Numbered from the stretch's first letter, positions 9,997 to 22,176 are shown. The stretch: DNA of 64,000 nt from Ehretia macrophylla (GCA_037974665.1 CM075775.1:66634311-66698310), one strand, 5' to 3'. The notes: generated by a model from the sequence alone, not told the origin. Translations and numbers: made by a program.

Positions 9997-10555
9997 CTTT
10001 TCAATTTTTTTTTGCCCTGATTAGGGTTGCCAAGATACTTTATCCACCAAATCTCTATTACCGAATCGTACGAAACATTGGGCAAGACAACTTCGCTTCA
10101 CGTAGAGTTCGGGCCCGCAAACTGAGGGCGTAGGGTTTATGACCAGGTCTCCGTCACTCCGGTGCCCAAAACTTTTGATCCGTAAGGAGATAAGTGGCGC
10201 ACAGCATACCATTGCAAAGCAATTTTAGAGCTCTACGATGGGGGCAGCTAGCTTGCTCGCTGTGCCCATTTTTGGAGCCCAAATCCGAACATTTTCTTCA
10301 GTTTCAGGACACTTTTGTTCTTTTGCTCTATTTTTTCATCCCGGATCGTACGTCGTGAGCTGTTAAAAGGACGACAACCTAACTCGCGGTACATTAGCAG
10401 GCCTTACAACGTGTCGATATCACGTCTTGCGAGGATGTTGCGTTGTTGAAGCGGATGGGTTGTCGTTAAGCCCCTTGGGCCTTTCGAATGGGCCATCTCT
10501 CTACGCTGGCCCTATGAACCGTTAACACATACAGGAATTGTGCCCTCAACATGAC

Positions 10556-10674
10556 GGGTGTGATCATACCAGCACTAATGCACCGAATCCCACCAGAACT
10601 GCGAAGTTAAGCGTGCTTTGGCGAGAGTAGTACTAGGATGGGTGACCCCCTAGGAAGTCCTCGTGTTGCACCCC
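10556..10674 (+). rRNA. 5S rRNA gene B5
   Basis: C6T, G31A, T38C, C46G, G64T in box A and G97A; box C core intact. The upstream element is ACATACAGG instead of ACATATAGG. Confidence 0.93.
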
Positions 10675-11232
10675 TTTTTCAATTTTTTTTGCCCTGGTTA
10701 GGGTTGCCAATATACTTTATCCACCAAATCTCTATTACCGAATCCAACGGAACATTGGGCAAGAAAACTTCGCTTCACGTAGACGCCGGGCCCACAAACC
10801 GAGGGCGTAGGGTTTGTGACCAGGACTCCGTCGCTCTAGTGCCCATAACTTTTGATCCGTAAGGAGTTACGCGGTGCACAGCATACCGTTGCAAAGCTCT
10901 CTGAGAGCTCTACGATGGGGGCAGCCAACTTGCTCGCTCTGCCAATTTTTGGAGCCCAAAATCGAATGTTTGCATCAATTTCAGGACACTTTTCTTCTTT
11001 TGCCCTGTTTTACCAACCCGGATCGTACGTCGTGAGCTGTTAAAAGGGCGACAACCTGACTCGCGATACATCAGAGGGCACTACAACGTGTCGATATCAT
11101 GTCTTGCGAGGATGCTGCGTTGTTGAAGCGGATGGGTTGTCGTTAAGCCCATTGGGCCTTTTGAATGGGCCATCTCTCTAGGCTGGCACTGTGAACCAGT
11201 AACACATATAGGAATTGTGCCCTCAACATGAC

Positions 11233-11351
11233 TGGTGCGATCATACCAGCACTAATGCACCGGATCCCATCAGAACTCCGAAGTTAAGCGTGCTTGGGCG
11301 AGAGTAGTACTAGGATGGGTTACACCCTGGGAAGTCCTCGTGTTGCACCCC
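11233..11351 (+). rRNA. 5S rRNA gene B6, near consensus
   Basis: One of the three copies closest to consensus: only G1T, G89T and C92A. Box A intact; the two box C changes give GGGTTACAC. Confidence 0.95.
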
Positions 11352-11909
11352 CTTTTCAATTTTTTTTTGCCCTGGTTAGGGTTGCCAAGATACTTTATCC
11401 ACCAAATCTCTATTACCGAATCCCACGGAACATTGGGCAAGACAACTTCGCTTCACGTCGAGGCCGGGCCCGCAAACCGAGGGCGTAGGGTTTGTGACCA
11501 GGTCTCCGTCGCTCCGGTGCCCATAACTTTTGATCCGTAAAGAGTTACGTGGCGCACAGCATACCGTTGCAAAGCTCTCTGAGAGCTCTACGGCGGGGGC
11601 AGCCAGCTTGCTCGCTCTGTCCTTTTTTGATCCCAAAATCGGATATTTTCATCAGTTTCAGGCCACTTTTCTTCTTTTGCTCAATATTTTCATCCCGGAT
11701 CGTGTGTCGTGAGCTGTTAAAAGGATGACAACCTGACTTGCAATACATCAGAGGGCACTAAAACGTGTCGATATTACGTCTTGCGAGGATGCTGCGTTGT
11801 TGAAGCGGATGGGGTGTCCTTAGGCCCACTGGGCCTTTTGAACGGGCCAGCTCTCTAGGCTGGCGCTGGGCACCAGTAACACATATAGGAATTGTGCCCT
11901 CAACATGAC

Positions 11910-12028
11910 TGGTGCGAGCATACCATCACTAATGCACCGAATCCTATCAGAACTCCGAAGTTAAGCGTGCTTGGGCGAGACTAGTACTATGATGGGTGAC
12001 ACCTTAGGAAGTCCTCGTGTTGCACCCC
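11910..12028 (+). rRNA. 5S rRNA gene B7
   Basis: G1T, T9G, G17T, G31A, C36T, G72C, G81T, C92A, C95T and G97A. Box A intact. The upstream spacer is also unusually changed (GGCGCTGGGCACCAGTAAC). Confidence 0.92.
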
Positions 12029-12587
12029 CTTTTCAATTTTTTTTTGCCTTGGTTAGGGTTGCCAAGATACTTTATCCACCAAAGCTATATTACTGAATCC
12101 CACGGAACATTGGGCAAGACAACTTCGCTTCACGTCGAGGCCGGGCCCGCAAACCGAGGGCGTAGGGTTTGTGACCAGGTCTCCGTCGCTCCGATGCCCA
12201 TAACTTTTGATCCGTAAGGAGTTACGTGGCACACAGCATACCGTTACAAAGCTCTCTAAGAGCTCTACGACGGGGGCAGCCAGCTTGCTCACTGTGCCCT
12301 TTTTTGGAGCCCAAAATCGGACATTTTCATCAGTTTCAGGTCACTTTTCTTCTTTTGCCCAGTTTTTTCATCCCAAATCGTACGTCGTGAGCTGTTAAAA
12401 GGACGACAACCTGACTCGCGGTACATCAGAGGGCCATACAACGTGTCGATATCACGTCTTGCGAGGATGCTGCGTTGTTGAAGCGGATGGGTTGTCGTAA
12501 AGCCCATTGGGCCTTTTGAATGGGCCATATCTCTACGCTGACACTGTGAACCGTTAACACATATAGGAATAGTGCCCTCAACATGAC

Positions 12588-12707
12588 TGGTGCGATCATA
12601 CCAGCTCTAATGCACCGGATCCCATCAGAACTCCGAAGTTAAGCGTGCTTGGGCAAGAGTAGTACTAGGATGGGTGACCCCCTGGGAAAGTCATCGTGTT
12701 GCACCCC
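12588..12707 (+). rRNA. 5S rRNA gene B8, 120 bp with extra A
   Basis: G1T, A19T and G68A, plus an extra A in GGGAAAGTC and ATCG for CTCG. The left edge of the 4,058-bp block falls within this gene. Confidence 0.92.
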
Positions 12708-13237
12708 CTTTTCAATTTTTTTTGCCCTGGTTAGGGCTGGCAAGATACTTTATCCACCAAATCTCTATTACCGAATCGCACGAAACATTGGGCAAGACAA
12801 CTTCGCTTCACGTGGAGGCCGGGCTTGTAAACTGAGGGCGTAGGGTTTGTGACCAGGTCTCCGTCGCTACGGTGCCCATAACTTTTGATCCGTAAGGAGT
12901 TATGCGGCGCACAGCATAACGTTGCAAAGCTCTCTGAGAGCTCTACGACGGGGGCAGCCAGCTTGTTTGCTGTGCCCCTTTTTGGAGCCCAAAATCGAAC
13001 GTTTTCATCAGTTTCAAGCCACTTTTGTTCTTTTCCTCGATTTTTCAGTCCCGGATCGTACGTCGTGAGCTGTTAAAAGGATGGCAACCTGACTTGTGGG
13101 ACATCAGAGGGCTCTACAACGTGTCGATATCACGTCCTGCGAGGATGTTGCGTTGTTAAAGTGGATGGGTTGTCGTTAAGCCCATTGGGCCTTTTCAATA
13201 GGCCATCTCTCTAGGCTGGGACTGTGAACCTTTAACA

Positions 13238-13265
13238 CATATAGGAATTGTGCCCTCAACATGAC
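13238..13265 (+). promoter_or_regulatory. 5S upstream promoter, common array B form (B9)
   Basis: CATATAGGAATTGTGCCC then CAACATGAC before the gene. This form, a weaker match to TATATA, precedes most array B genes. Array A uses ACATAATGGCTTTGCACCC at the same place. Confidence 0.7.
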
Positions 13266-13384
13266 GGGTGCGATCATACTAGGAATAATGCATCGAATCC
13301 CATCAGAACTCCGAAGTTAAGCATGCTTGGGCGAGAGTAGTACTAGAATGGGTGACCCCCTGGGAAGTCCTCGTGTTGCACCCC
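13266..13384 (+). rRNA. 5S rRNA gene B9 (block position 2)
   Basis: C15T, C18G, C20A, C28T, G31A, G58A in box A and G82A in box C (AGAATGGGTG). The GGAATAATGC class. Confidence 0.93.
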
Positions 13385-13385
13385 C

Positions 13386-13400
13386 TTTTCAATTTTTTTT
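13386..13400 (+). terminator. Pol III T-run terminator (B9, typical of array B)
   Basis: TTTTC, AA, then eight Ts directly after the gene. Four or more Ts on the non-template strand end Pol III transcription. The same TTTT + CAA + T8 pattern follows nearly every array B gene. A second run gives a built-in backup. Confidence 0.8.
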
Positions 13401-13855
13401 GCCCTGGTCAGGGTTGCCAAGATACTTTATCCCCCAAATCTCTATTACCGAATCCCACGGAACATTGGGCAAGACAACTTCGCTTCAGGTAGAGACCGAG
13501 CCCGCAAACCGAGGGCGTAAGGTTTGTCACCAGGTCTCCGTCGCTACGGTGTCCATAACTTTTGATCCGTAAGGAGTTTCACGGTGCACAACATACCGTT
13601 GCAAGGCTCTCTCATAGCTCTACGACGGTGGTAGCCAACTTGCTCGCTTTGCCCATTTTAGAGCCCAAAATCGAACATTTTCATCAATTTCAGGCTACTT
13701 TTATTCTTTTGCCCTGTTTTTTCGTCCCGGATCGTACGTCGTGAGCTGTTAAAAGGACGACAACCTGACTCGCGGTACATCAGAGAGACGTACAACTTGT
13801 CGATATCACGTCTTTCTAGGATGCTGCGTTGTTAAAGCAGATGGGTTGCCGTTAA

Positions 13856-13880
13856 GCCCATTGGGCCTTTTGAATGGGCC
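13856..13880. promoter_or_regulatory. Palindromic GCCCATTGGGC plus second TGGGCC
   Basis: An 11-bp palindrome and another TGGGCC 8 bp later, about 85 bp upstream of each gene in both array families. TGGGCC/GGCCCA is the core of plant site II elements, which bind TCP factors in ribosomal protein promoters. A role at 5S genes is inference. Confidence 0.45.
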
Positions 13881-13941
13881 ATCTCTGTAGGCTGACACTG
13901 TGAACTGTTAACACATATAAGAATTGAGCCCTCAACATAAC

Positions 13942-14060
13942 ATGTGCGATCATTTCAGCACTAACGTACTGGATCCCATAAGAATACCGAAGTTAAGCTT
14001 GCTTGGGCGAGAGTAGTACTAGGATGGGTGACCCCCTGGGAAGTCCTCGTGTTGCACCCC
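13942..14060 (+). rRNA. 5S rRNA gene B10 (block position 3), 5' end altered
   Basis: Opens ATGTGCGATCATTTCAGC (G1A, G2T and the 13-14 region changed), then T24C, C26T, C29T, C39A, C44T, T45A and G58T. The first two base pairs of helix I should be lost. Box C is intact. Confidence 0.9.
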
Positions 14061-14590
14061 CTTTTCAATTTTTTTTGCCCGCGTTAGGGTTGCCAAGATA
14101 CTTTATCCACCAAATCTCTATTATCGAATCCCATGGAACATTGGGCAAGACAACTTCGCTTAACGTAGAGGCCGGGCCCGCAAAACGAGGGCGTAGGGTT
14201 TGTGACCAGGTCTCCGTTGCTCCGATGCCCAAAACTTTTTATCCGTAAGGAGTTACGCGGCACACAGCAGACCGTTGCAAAGCTCTCTGAGAGCTCTACG
14301 ACGGGGGTAGATAGCTTGATTGCTGTGCCCATTTTTGGAGCCCAAAATAGAACGTTTTCATCAGTTTCCGGCCACATATCTTCTTTTGCCCTGTTTTTCC
14401 GTCCCGGATCGTACGTCGTGAGCTGTTAAAAGGATGACAACCTGACTCTCGGTACATCAGAGGGCAATACAACGTGTCGATATCACGTCTTACGAGGATC
14501 CTGAGTTGTTGAAGCGGATGGGTTGTCGTTAAGCCCATTGGGCCTTTTGAATGCGCCATTTCTCTAGGCTGGCACTGTGAACTGTTAACA

Positions 14591-14618
14591 TATATAGGAA
14601 TTGTGCCCTCAACATGAC
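14591..14618 (+). promoter_or_regulatory. 5S upstream promoter, TATATA form (B11)
   Basis: TATATA lies at -28 to -23, GC at -14/-13 and C at -1. In Arabidopsis 5S genes TATATA near -28, GC near -12 and C at -1 support Pol III initiation. The same TATATA precedes the genes at 18,677, 22,735, 26,793, 28,142 and 31,519. Confidence 0.75.
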
Positions 14619-14737
14619 GGGTACAATCATACCAGCACTAATGCACCGGATCCCATCAGAACTCCGAAGTTAAGCGTGCTTGGGGGATAGTAGTACTAGG
14701 ATGGGTGACCCCCTGGGAAGTCCTCGTGTTGCACACC
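14619..14737 (+). rRNA. 5S rRNA gene B11 (block position 4), TATATA promoter
   Basis: G5A, G7A, C67G and G70T; box A and box C intact; 3' end CACACC. Preceded by an exact TATATA at -28 to -23. Confidence 0.93.
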
Positions 14738-15295
14738 CATTTGAATTTTTTTTGCCCGGGTTATGGTTGCCAAGATACTTTATCCACCAAATCTCTATTA
14801 CCGAATCCCACGGAACATTGGGCAAGACAACTTCCCTTCACGTAGAGACCGGGCCGGCAAACCGAGGGCGTAGGGTTTGTGATCAGGTCTCTGTCGCTCC
14901 GGTGCCCATAACTTTTGTTTCGTAAGGAGTTACATTGCGCACAGCATACCATTGCAAAGCTCTCTGAGAGCTCTACGATGGGGGCAGCCAGCTTGCTCGC
15001 TTTGCCCGTTTTTGGAGCCCAAAATCTAACATTTTCATCAGTTTTAGGCCGCTTTTCTTCTTTAGCCCTGTTTTTCCATCCCGGATCGTACGTCGTGAGT
15101 TGTTAAAAGGACGACAACCTGAATCATGGTACATCAGAGGGCCCTACAACGTGTCGATATCACGTCTTGCGAGGATGAGGCGTTGTTAAAGTGGATGGGT
15201 TATCGTTAAGCCCATTGGGCCTTTTGAATGGACCATCTCTCTAGGCTGGCACTATGAACCGTTAACACATATAGGAATTGTGCCCTCAACATGAC

Positions 15296-15410
15296 GGGTG
15301 CGATCATGCCAACATGCACCGGATCCCATCAGAACTCCGAAGTTAAGCGTGCTTGGGCGAGAGTAGTACTAGGATGGGTAACGCCCTAGGAAGTCCTCGT
15401 GTTGCACCCC
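15296..15410 (+). pseudogene. 5S gene B12 with 4-nt deletion (115 bp)
   Basis: Four bases are missing in the stretch CCAGCACTAATGCACC (here CCAACATGCACC), within the helix II/loop B region. Box C also changes to GGGTAACGCC. Likely non-functional, yet repeated in the 4,058-bp block. Confidence 0.85.
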
Positions 15411-15968
15411 CTTTTCAATTTTTTTTGCCCTTGTTAGGGCTGCCAAGATACTTTATCCACCAAATCTCTATTACCGAATCCCACAGAACATTGGGCAAGA
15501 CAACTTCGCTTCACGTAGAGGCCGGGCCCGCAAACCGAGGGCGTAGACTTTGTGACCAGATCTCTGTCGTTCCCGTGCCCATAACTTTTGATCCGTAAGG
15601 AGTTACGCGGCGCACAGCATACCGTTCCAAATCTCTTTGAGAGCTCTACGATGGGGAAAGCTAGCTTGCACACTGTGCCCCTTTTAGGAGCCCAAAATCA
15701 TACGTTTTCATAAGTTTCAGGCCACTTTTCTTCTTTTGCCCTATTTTTCCGTCCCGGATCGTACGTCGTTAGCTGTTAAAAGGACGACAACCTTACTCGG
15801 GATACATCCGAAGGCCCTACAATGTGTCGATATCACGTCTTGCGAGGATGCTGCGTTGTTGAAGCTGATAGGTTGTCGTTAAGCCCATTGGGCCTTTTGA
15901 ATGAGCCATCTCTCTAGGCTGCGACTGTGAACCGTTAACACATATAGGAATTGTGCCCTCAACATGAC

Positions 15969-16087
15969 GGGTGCGATCATACTAACACTAATGCACCGGA
16001 TCCCATCAGAACTCCGAAGTTAAGCGTGCTAGGGTGAGAGTAGTACTAGGATGGGTGACCCCTTGGGAAGTCCTCGTGTTGCACCCC
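15969..16087 (+). rRNA. 5S rRNA gene B13 (block position 6)
   Basis: C15T, G17A, T63A, C67T and C95T (GTGCTAGGGTGAGAG). Box C intact. Confidence 0.93.
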
Positions 16088-16645
16088 ATTTTCAATTTTT
16101 TTTGCCCCGGTTAGGGTTGCCAATATACTTTATCCACCAAATCTCTATTACCGAATCCCACGGAACATTGGACAAAACAATTTCGCTTCACGTAGATAGC
16201 GGGCCCGCAAACCGAGGGCGTAGGGTTTGTGACTAGGTCTCCGTCCCTCTGGTGCCCATAACTTTTGATACGTAAGGAGTTACACGGCGCACAACATACC
16301 GTTGCATAGCACTCTGAGAGCTCTACGACGGGGGCAGGCAGCTTGCTCGCTATGCCCCTTTTTGGAGCCCAAAATCGAACGTTTTCATCATTTTCAGGCC
16401 ACTTTTCTTCTTTTGCCCTGTTTTTCTATCATGGATCGTACGTCGTGAGCTGTTAAAAGGATAACAACCTAACTCACGGGACATCAGAGAGCCCTACAAC
16501 GTGTCGATATCACGTTTTGCGAGGATGCTGCATTGTTGAAGCGGATAGGTTGTCGTTAAGCCCATTGGGCCTTTTGAATGGGCCATCTCTCTAGGCCGGG
16601 ACTGTGAACCGTTAACACATATAGGAATTGTGCCCTCAACATGAC

Positions 16646-16765
16646 GGGTGTGATCATACCTGCACTACTGCACCGGATCCCATCAGAACTCCGAAGTTAA
16701 GCGTGCTTGGGCAATAGTAGTACTAGGATGGGTGACCCCCTGGGAAAGTCATCGTGTTGCACACC
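16646..16765 (+). rRNA. 5S rRNA gene B14, 120 bp with extra A
   Basis: C6T, A16T, A23C, G68A and G70T, and the extra A in GGGAAAGTCATCG; 3' end CACACC. Partner of B8 (3' half), B20 and B26. Confidence 0.92.
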
Positions 16766-17323
16766 CTTTTCAATTTTTTTTGCCCTGGTTAGGGCTGGCA
16801 AGATACTTTATCCACCAAATCTCTATTACCGAATCGCACGAAACATTGAGCAAGACAACTTCACATCACGTGGAGGCCGGGCTTGTAAACCGAGGGCGTA
16901 GGGTTTGTGACCAGGTCTCCGTCGCTCCGGTGCCCATAACTTTTGATCCGTAAGGACTTATGCGGCGCACAGCATAACGTTGCAAAGCTCTCTGTGAGCT
17001 CTACGACGGGGGTAGCCAGCTAGCTTGCTGTGCCCGTTTTTGGAGCTGAAAATCGAACGTTTTCTTCAGTTTCAGGCCACTTTTGTTCTTTTGCTCTATT
17101 TTTCAGTCCCGGATCGTACGTCGTGAGCTGTTAAAAGGATGGCAACCTGACTCGCGGGACATCAGAGGGCTCTACAACGTGTCGATATCACGTCCTGTGA
17201 GGATGCTGCGTAGTTGAAGTGGATGGGTTGTCGTTAAGCCCATTGGGCCTTTTGAATAGGCCATCTCTCTAGGCTGGGACTGTGAACCGTTAACACAAAT
17301 AGGAATTGTGCCCTCAACATGAC

Positions 17324-17442
17324 GGGTTCGATCATACCAGGAATAATGCACCGAATCCCATCAGAACTCCGAAGTTAAGCATGCTTGGGCGAGAGTAGTA
17401 CTAGAATGGGTGACCCCCTGGGAAGTCCTCGTGTTGCACCCC
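17324..17442 (+). rRNA. 5S rRNA gene B15
   Basis: Partner of B9. G5T, C18G, C20A, G31A, G58A and G82A. The -28 element is weakened to ACAAATAGG. Confidence 0.93.
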
Positions 17443-17999
17443 CTTTTCAATTTTTTTTGCCCTGGTCAGGGTTGCCAAGATACTTTATCCCCCAAATATC
17501 TATTACCGAATCCCACGGAACATTGGGCAAGACAACTTCGCTTCAGGTAGAGACCGAGCCCGCAAACCGAGGGCGTAAGGTTTGTCACCAGGTCTCTGTC
17601 GCTACGGTGTCCATAACTTTTGATCCGTAAGGAGTTTCGCGGTGCACAGCATACCGTTGCAAAGCTCTCTCATAGCTCTACGACGGTGGTAGCCAACTTG
17701 CTCGCTTTGCCCATTTTAGAGACCAAAATCGAACATTTTCATCAATTTCAGGCTACTTTTATTCTTTTACCCTGTTTTTCCGTCCCGGATCGTACGTCAT
17801 GAGCTGTTAAAAGGACGACAACCTGACTCGCGGTACATCAGAGAGACGTACAACTTGTCGATATCACGTCTTGCTAGGATGCTGCGTTGTTAAAGCGGAT
17901 GGGTTGCCGTTAAGCCCATTGAGCCTTTTGAATGGGCCATCTCTGTAGGCTGACACTGTGAACTGTTAACACATATAAGAATTGAGCCCTCAACATAAC

Positions 18000-18118
18000 A
18001 TGTGCGATCATTTCAGCACTAACGTACCGGATCCCATAAGAATACCGAAGTTAAGCTTGCTTGGGCGAGAGTAGTACTAGGATGGTTGACCCCCCGGGAA
18101 GTCCTCGTGTTGCACCCT
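18000..18118 (+). rRNA. 5S rRNA gene B16, 5' end altered
   Basis: Partner of B10, with the ATGTG start, plus G87T in box C and T96C. Confidence 0.9.
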
Positions 18119-18676
18119 ACTTTCAATTTTTTTTGCCCGCGTTAGGGTTGCCAAGATACTTTATCCACCAAATCTTTATTACCAAATCCCACGGAACAAT
18201 GGGTAGGACAACTTCGCTTCACGTAGAGGCCGGGCCCGCAAAACGAGGGCGTAGGGTTTGTGACCAGGTCTCCGTTGCTCCGATGCCCAAAACTTTTTAT
18301 CCGTAAGGAGTTACGCGGCACACAGCAGACCGTTGCAAAGCTCTCTGAGAGCTCTACGACGGGGGTAGATAGCTTGATTGCTGTGCCCATTTTTGGAGCC
18401 CAAAATAGAACGTTTTCATCAGTTTCCGGCCACATATCTTCTTTTGCCCTGTTTTTCTGTCCCGGATCGTACGTCGTGAGCTGTTAAAAGGATGACAACC
18501 TGACTCTCGGTACATCAGAGGGCAATACAACGTGTCGATATCACGTCTTACGAGGATCCTGAGTTGTTGAAGCGGATGGGTTGTCGTTAAGCCCATTGGG
18601 CCTTTTGAATGCGCCATTTCTCTAGGCTGGCACTGTGAACTGTTAACATATATAGGAATTGTGCCCTCAACATGAC

Positions 18677-18795
18677 GGGTACAATCATACCAGCACTAAT
18701 GCACCGGATCCCATCAGAACTCCGAAGTTAAGCGTGCTTGGGCGATAGTAGTACTAGGATGGGTGACCCCCTGGGAAGTCCTCGTGTTGCACACC
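18677..18795 (+). rRNA. 5S rRNA gene B17, TATATA promoter
   Basis: Partner of B11. C67 is intact here; G70T (GGGCGATAG) remains. Confidence 0.93.
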
Positions 18796-19353
18796 CATTT
18801 GAATTTTTTTTGCCCGGGTTATGGTTGCCAAGATACTTTATCCACCAAATCTCTATTACCGAATCCCACGGAACATTGGGCAAGACAACTTCCCTTCACG
18901 TAGAGACCGGGCCGGCAAACCGAGGGCGTAGGGTTTGTGATCAGGTCTCTGTCGCTCCGGTGCCCATAACTTTTGTTTCGTAAGGTGTTACGTTGCGCAC
19001 AGCATACCATTGTAAAGCTCTCTGAGAGCTCTACGATGGGGGCAGCCAGCTTGCTCGCTTTGCCCGTTTTTGGAGCCCAAAATCTAACGTTTTCATCAGT
19101 TTTAGGCCGCTTTTCTTCTTTAGCCCTATTTTTCCATCCCGGATCGTACGTCGTGAGCTGTTAAAAGGACGACAACCTGACTCATGGTACATCAGAGGGC
19201 CCTACAACGTGTCGATATCACGTCTTGCGAGGATGAGGCGTTGTTAAAGTGGATGGGTTATCGTTAAGCCCATTGGGCCTTTTGAATGGACCATCTCTCT
19301 AGGCTGGCACTATGAACCGTTAACACATATAGGAATTGTGCCCTCAACATGAC

Positions 19354-19468
19354 GGGTGCGATTATGCCAACATGCACCGGATCCCATCAGAACTCCGAAG
19401 TTAAGCGTGCTTGGGCGAGAGTAGTACTAGGATGGGTAACGCCCTAGGAAGTCCTCGTGTTGCACCCC
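19354..19468 (+). pseudogene. 5S gene B18 with 4-nt deletion
   Basis: Partner of B12 with the same deletion and GGGTAACGCC. Confidence 0.85.
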
Positions 19469-20026
19469 CTTTTCAATTTTTTTTGCCCTTGTTAGGGCTG
19501 CCAAGATACTTTATCCACCAAATCTCTATTACCGAATCCCACAGAACATTGGGCAAGACAACTTCGCTTCACGTAGAGGCCGGGCCCGCAAACCGAGGGC
19601 GTAGACTTTGTGACCAGGTCTCCGTCGCTCCGGTGCCCATAACTTTTGATCCGTAAGGAGTTACGCGGCGTACAGCATACCTTTGCAAAGCTCTCTGAGA
19701 GCTCTACGATGGGGAAAGCTAGCTTGCACACTGTGCCCCTTTTAGGAGCCCAAAATCAAACGTTTTCATAAGTTTCAGGCCACTTTTCTTCTTTTGCCCT
19801 ATTTTTCCGTCCCGGATCGTACGTCGTTAGCTGTTAAAAGGACGACAACCTGACTCGCGATACATCCGAAGGCCCTACAATGTGTCGATATCACGTCTTG
19901 CGAGGATGCTGCGTTGTTGAAGCGGATAGGTTGTCGTTAAGCCCATTGGGCCTTTTGAATGAGCCATCTCTCTAGGCTGCGACTGTGAACCGTTAACACA
20001 TATAGGAATTGTGCCCTCAACATGAC

Positions 20027-20145
20027 GGGTGCGATCATACTAACACTAATGCACCGGATCCCATCAGAACTCCGAAGTTAAGCGTGCTAGGGTGAGAGTA
20101 GTACTAGGATGGGTGACCCCTTGGGAAGTCCTCGTGTTGCACCCC
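20027..20145 (+). rRNA. 5S rRNA gene B19
   Basis: Partner of B13 with the same GTGCTAGGGTGAGAG box A. Confidence 0.93.
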
Positions 20146-20703
20146 ATTTTCAATTTTTTTTGCCCCGATTAGGGTTGCCAATATACTTTATCCACCAAAT
20201 CTCTATTACCGAATCCCACGGAACATTGGACAAAACAATTTCGCTTCACGTAGATAGCGGGCCCGCAAACCGAGGGCGTAGGGTTTGTGACTAGGTCTCC
20301 GTCCCTCTGGTGCCCATAACTTTTGATACGTAAGGAGTTACACGGCGCACAACATACCGTTGCATAGCACTCTGAGAGCTCTACGACGGGGGCAGGCAGC
20401 TTGCTCGCTATGCCCCTTTTTGGAGCCCAAAATCGAACGTTTTCATCATTTTCAGGCCACTTTTCTTCTTTTGCCCTGTTTTTCTATCATGGATCGTACG
20501 TCGTGAGCTGTTAAAAGGACAACAACCTAACTCACGGGACATCAGAGGGCCCTACAACGTGTCGATATCACGTTTTGCGAGGATGCTGCATTGTTGAAGC
20601 GGATAGGTTGTCGTTAAGCCCATTGGGCCTTTTGAATGGGCCATCTCTCTAGGCCGGGACTGTGAACCGTTAACACATATAGGAATTGTGCCCTCAACAT
20701 GAC

Positions 20704-20823
20704 GGGTGTGATCATACCTGCACTACAGCACCGGATCCCATCAGAACTCCGAAGTTAAGCGTGCTTGGGCAATAGTAGTACTAGGATGGGTGACCCCCTG
20801 GGAAAGTCATCGTGTTGCACACC
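20704..20823 (+). rRNA. 5S rRNA gene B20, 120 bp with extra A
   Basis: Partner of B14; it also has CACTACAGC in the early region. Confidence 0.92.
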
Positions 20824-21381
20824 CTTTTCAATTTTTTTTGCCCTGGTTAGGGCTGGCAAGATACTTTATCCACCAAATCTCTATTACCGAATCGCACGAA
20901 ACATTGAGCAAGACAACTTCACATCACGTGGAGGCCGGGCTTGTAAACCGAGGGCGTAGGGTTTGTGACCAGGTCTCCGTCGCTATGGTGCCCACAACTT
21001 TTGATCCGTAAGGAGTTATGTGGCGCACAGCATACCGTTGCAAAGCTCTCCGAGAGCTCTACGACAGGGGCAGCCAGCTTGCTCGCTCTGCCCCTTTTTG
21101 GAGCCCAAAATCGAACGTTTTCATCAGTTTCAAGCCACTTTTGTTCTTTTGCTCGATTTTTCAGTCCCGGATCGTATGTCGTGAGCTGTTAAAAGGATGG
21201 CAACCTGACTCGCGGGACATCAGAGGGCTCTACAACGTGTCGATATCACGTCCTGTGAGGATGCTCCGTAGTTGAAGTGGATGCGTTGTCGTTAAGCACA
21301 TTGGGCCTTTTGAATACGCCATCTCCCTAGGCTGGGACTGTGAACCGTTAACACAAATAGGAATTGTGCCCTCAACATGAC

Positions 21382-21500
21382 GGGTGCGATCATACCAGGA
21401 ATAATGCACCGAATCCCATCAGAACTCCGAAGTTAAGCATGCTTGGGCGAGAGTAGTACTAGAATGGGTGACCCCCTGGGAAGTCCTCGTGTTGCACCCC
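21382..21500 (+). rRNA. 5S rRNA gene B21
   Basis: Partner of B15, but G5 is intact. The ACAAATAGG upstream element is retained. Confidence 0.93.
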
Positions 21501-22057
21501 ATTTTCAATTTTTTTTGCCCTGGTTAGGGTTGCCAAGATACTTTATCCACCAAATCTCTATTACCGAATCCCACGGAACCTTGGGCAAGACAACTTCGCT
21601 TCAGGTAGAGACCGAGCCCGCAAACCGAGGGCGTAAGGTTTGTCACCAGGTCTCTGTCGCTACGGTGTCCATAACTTTTGATCCGTAAGGAGTTTCGCGG
21701 TGCACAGCATACCGTTGCAAAGCTCTCTCATAGCTCTACGACGGTGGTAGCCAACTTGCTCGCTTTGCCCATTTTAGAGCCCAAAATCGAACATTTTCAT
21801 CAATTTCAGGCTACTTTTATTCTTTTACCCTGTTTTTCCGTCCCGGATCGTACGTCATGAGCTGTTAAAAGGACGACAACCTGACTCGCGGTACATCAGA
21901 GAGACGTACAACTTGTCGATATCACGTCTTGCTAGGATGCTGCGTTGTTAAAGCGGATGGGTTGCCGTTAAGCCCATTGAGCCTTTTGAATGGGCCATCT
22001 CTGTAGGCTGACACTGTGAACTGTTAACACATATAAGAATTGAGCCCTCAACATAAC

Positions 22058-22176
22058 ATGTGCGATCATTTCAGCACTAACGTACCGGATCCCATAAGAA
22101 TACCGAAGTTAAGCTTGCTTGGGCGAGAGTAGTACTAGGATGGTTGACCCCCTGGGAAGTCCTCGTGTTGCACCCC
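22058..22176 (+). rRNA. 5S rRNA gene B22, 5' end altered
   Basis: Partner of B16, with the ATGTG start and G87T; T96 is intact. Confidence 0.9.

Larger units (their letters stand above)
12650..16645 (+). repeat. Six-gene higher-order repeat, copy 1
   Basis: The first copy of a 4,058-bp block. The left edge falls inside gene B8, whose 3' half (with the extra A in GGGAAAGTCATCG) and spacer match B14, while its upstream spacer does not. Gene classes in order: B8-type (3' half), B9 (GGAATAATGC), B10 (ATGTGCGATCATTTC), B11 (TATATA promoter), B12 (4-nt deletion), B13 (AACACTAATGC with GGGTGAGAG). Confidence 0.93.
16646..20703 (+). repeat. Six-gene higher-order repeat, copy 2 (B14-B19)
   Basis: Exactly 4,058 bp. 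Every gene start lies 4,058 bp after its partner in copy 1. Only scattered substitutions separate it from copy 3. Confidence 0.96.

Noticed and set aside
13401-13412. CCCTGGTTAGGG as a telomere-like motif (CCCTAAA/TTTAGGG).
   Set aside because: Only a single AGGG-containing inverted pair occurs per unit, with no tandem telomere repeat.
13327-13572. Recurrent open frames of about 81 codons starting in each 5S gene at the ATGGG of box C region (also at 14,003, 17,385, 19,411, 43,436 and many more).
   Set aside because: They begin inside an rRNA gene, run through the T-run terminator into spacer and recur only because the DNA repeats. Many copies break them, and the substitutions show no coding pattern.
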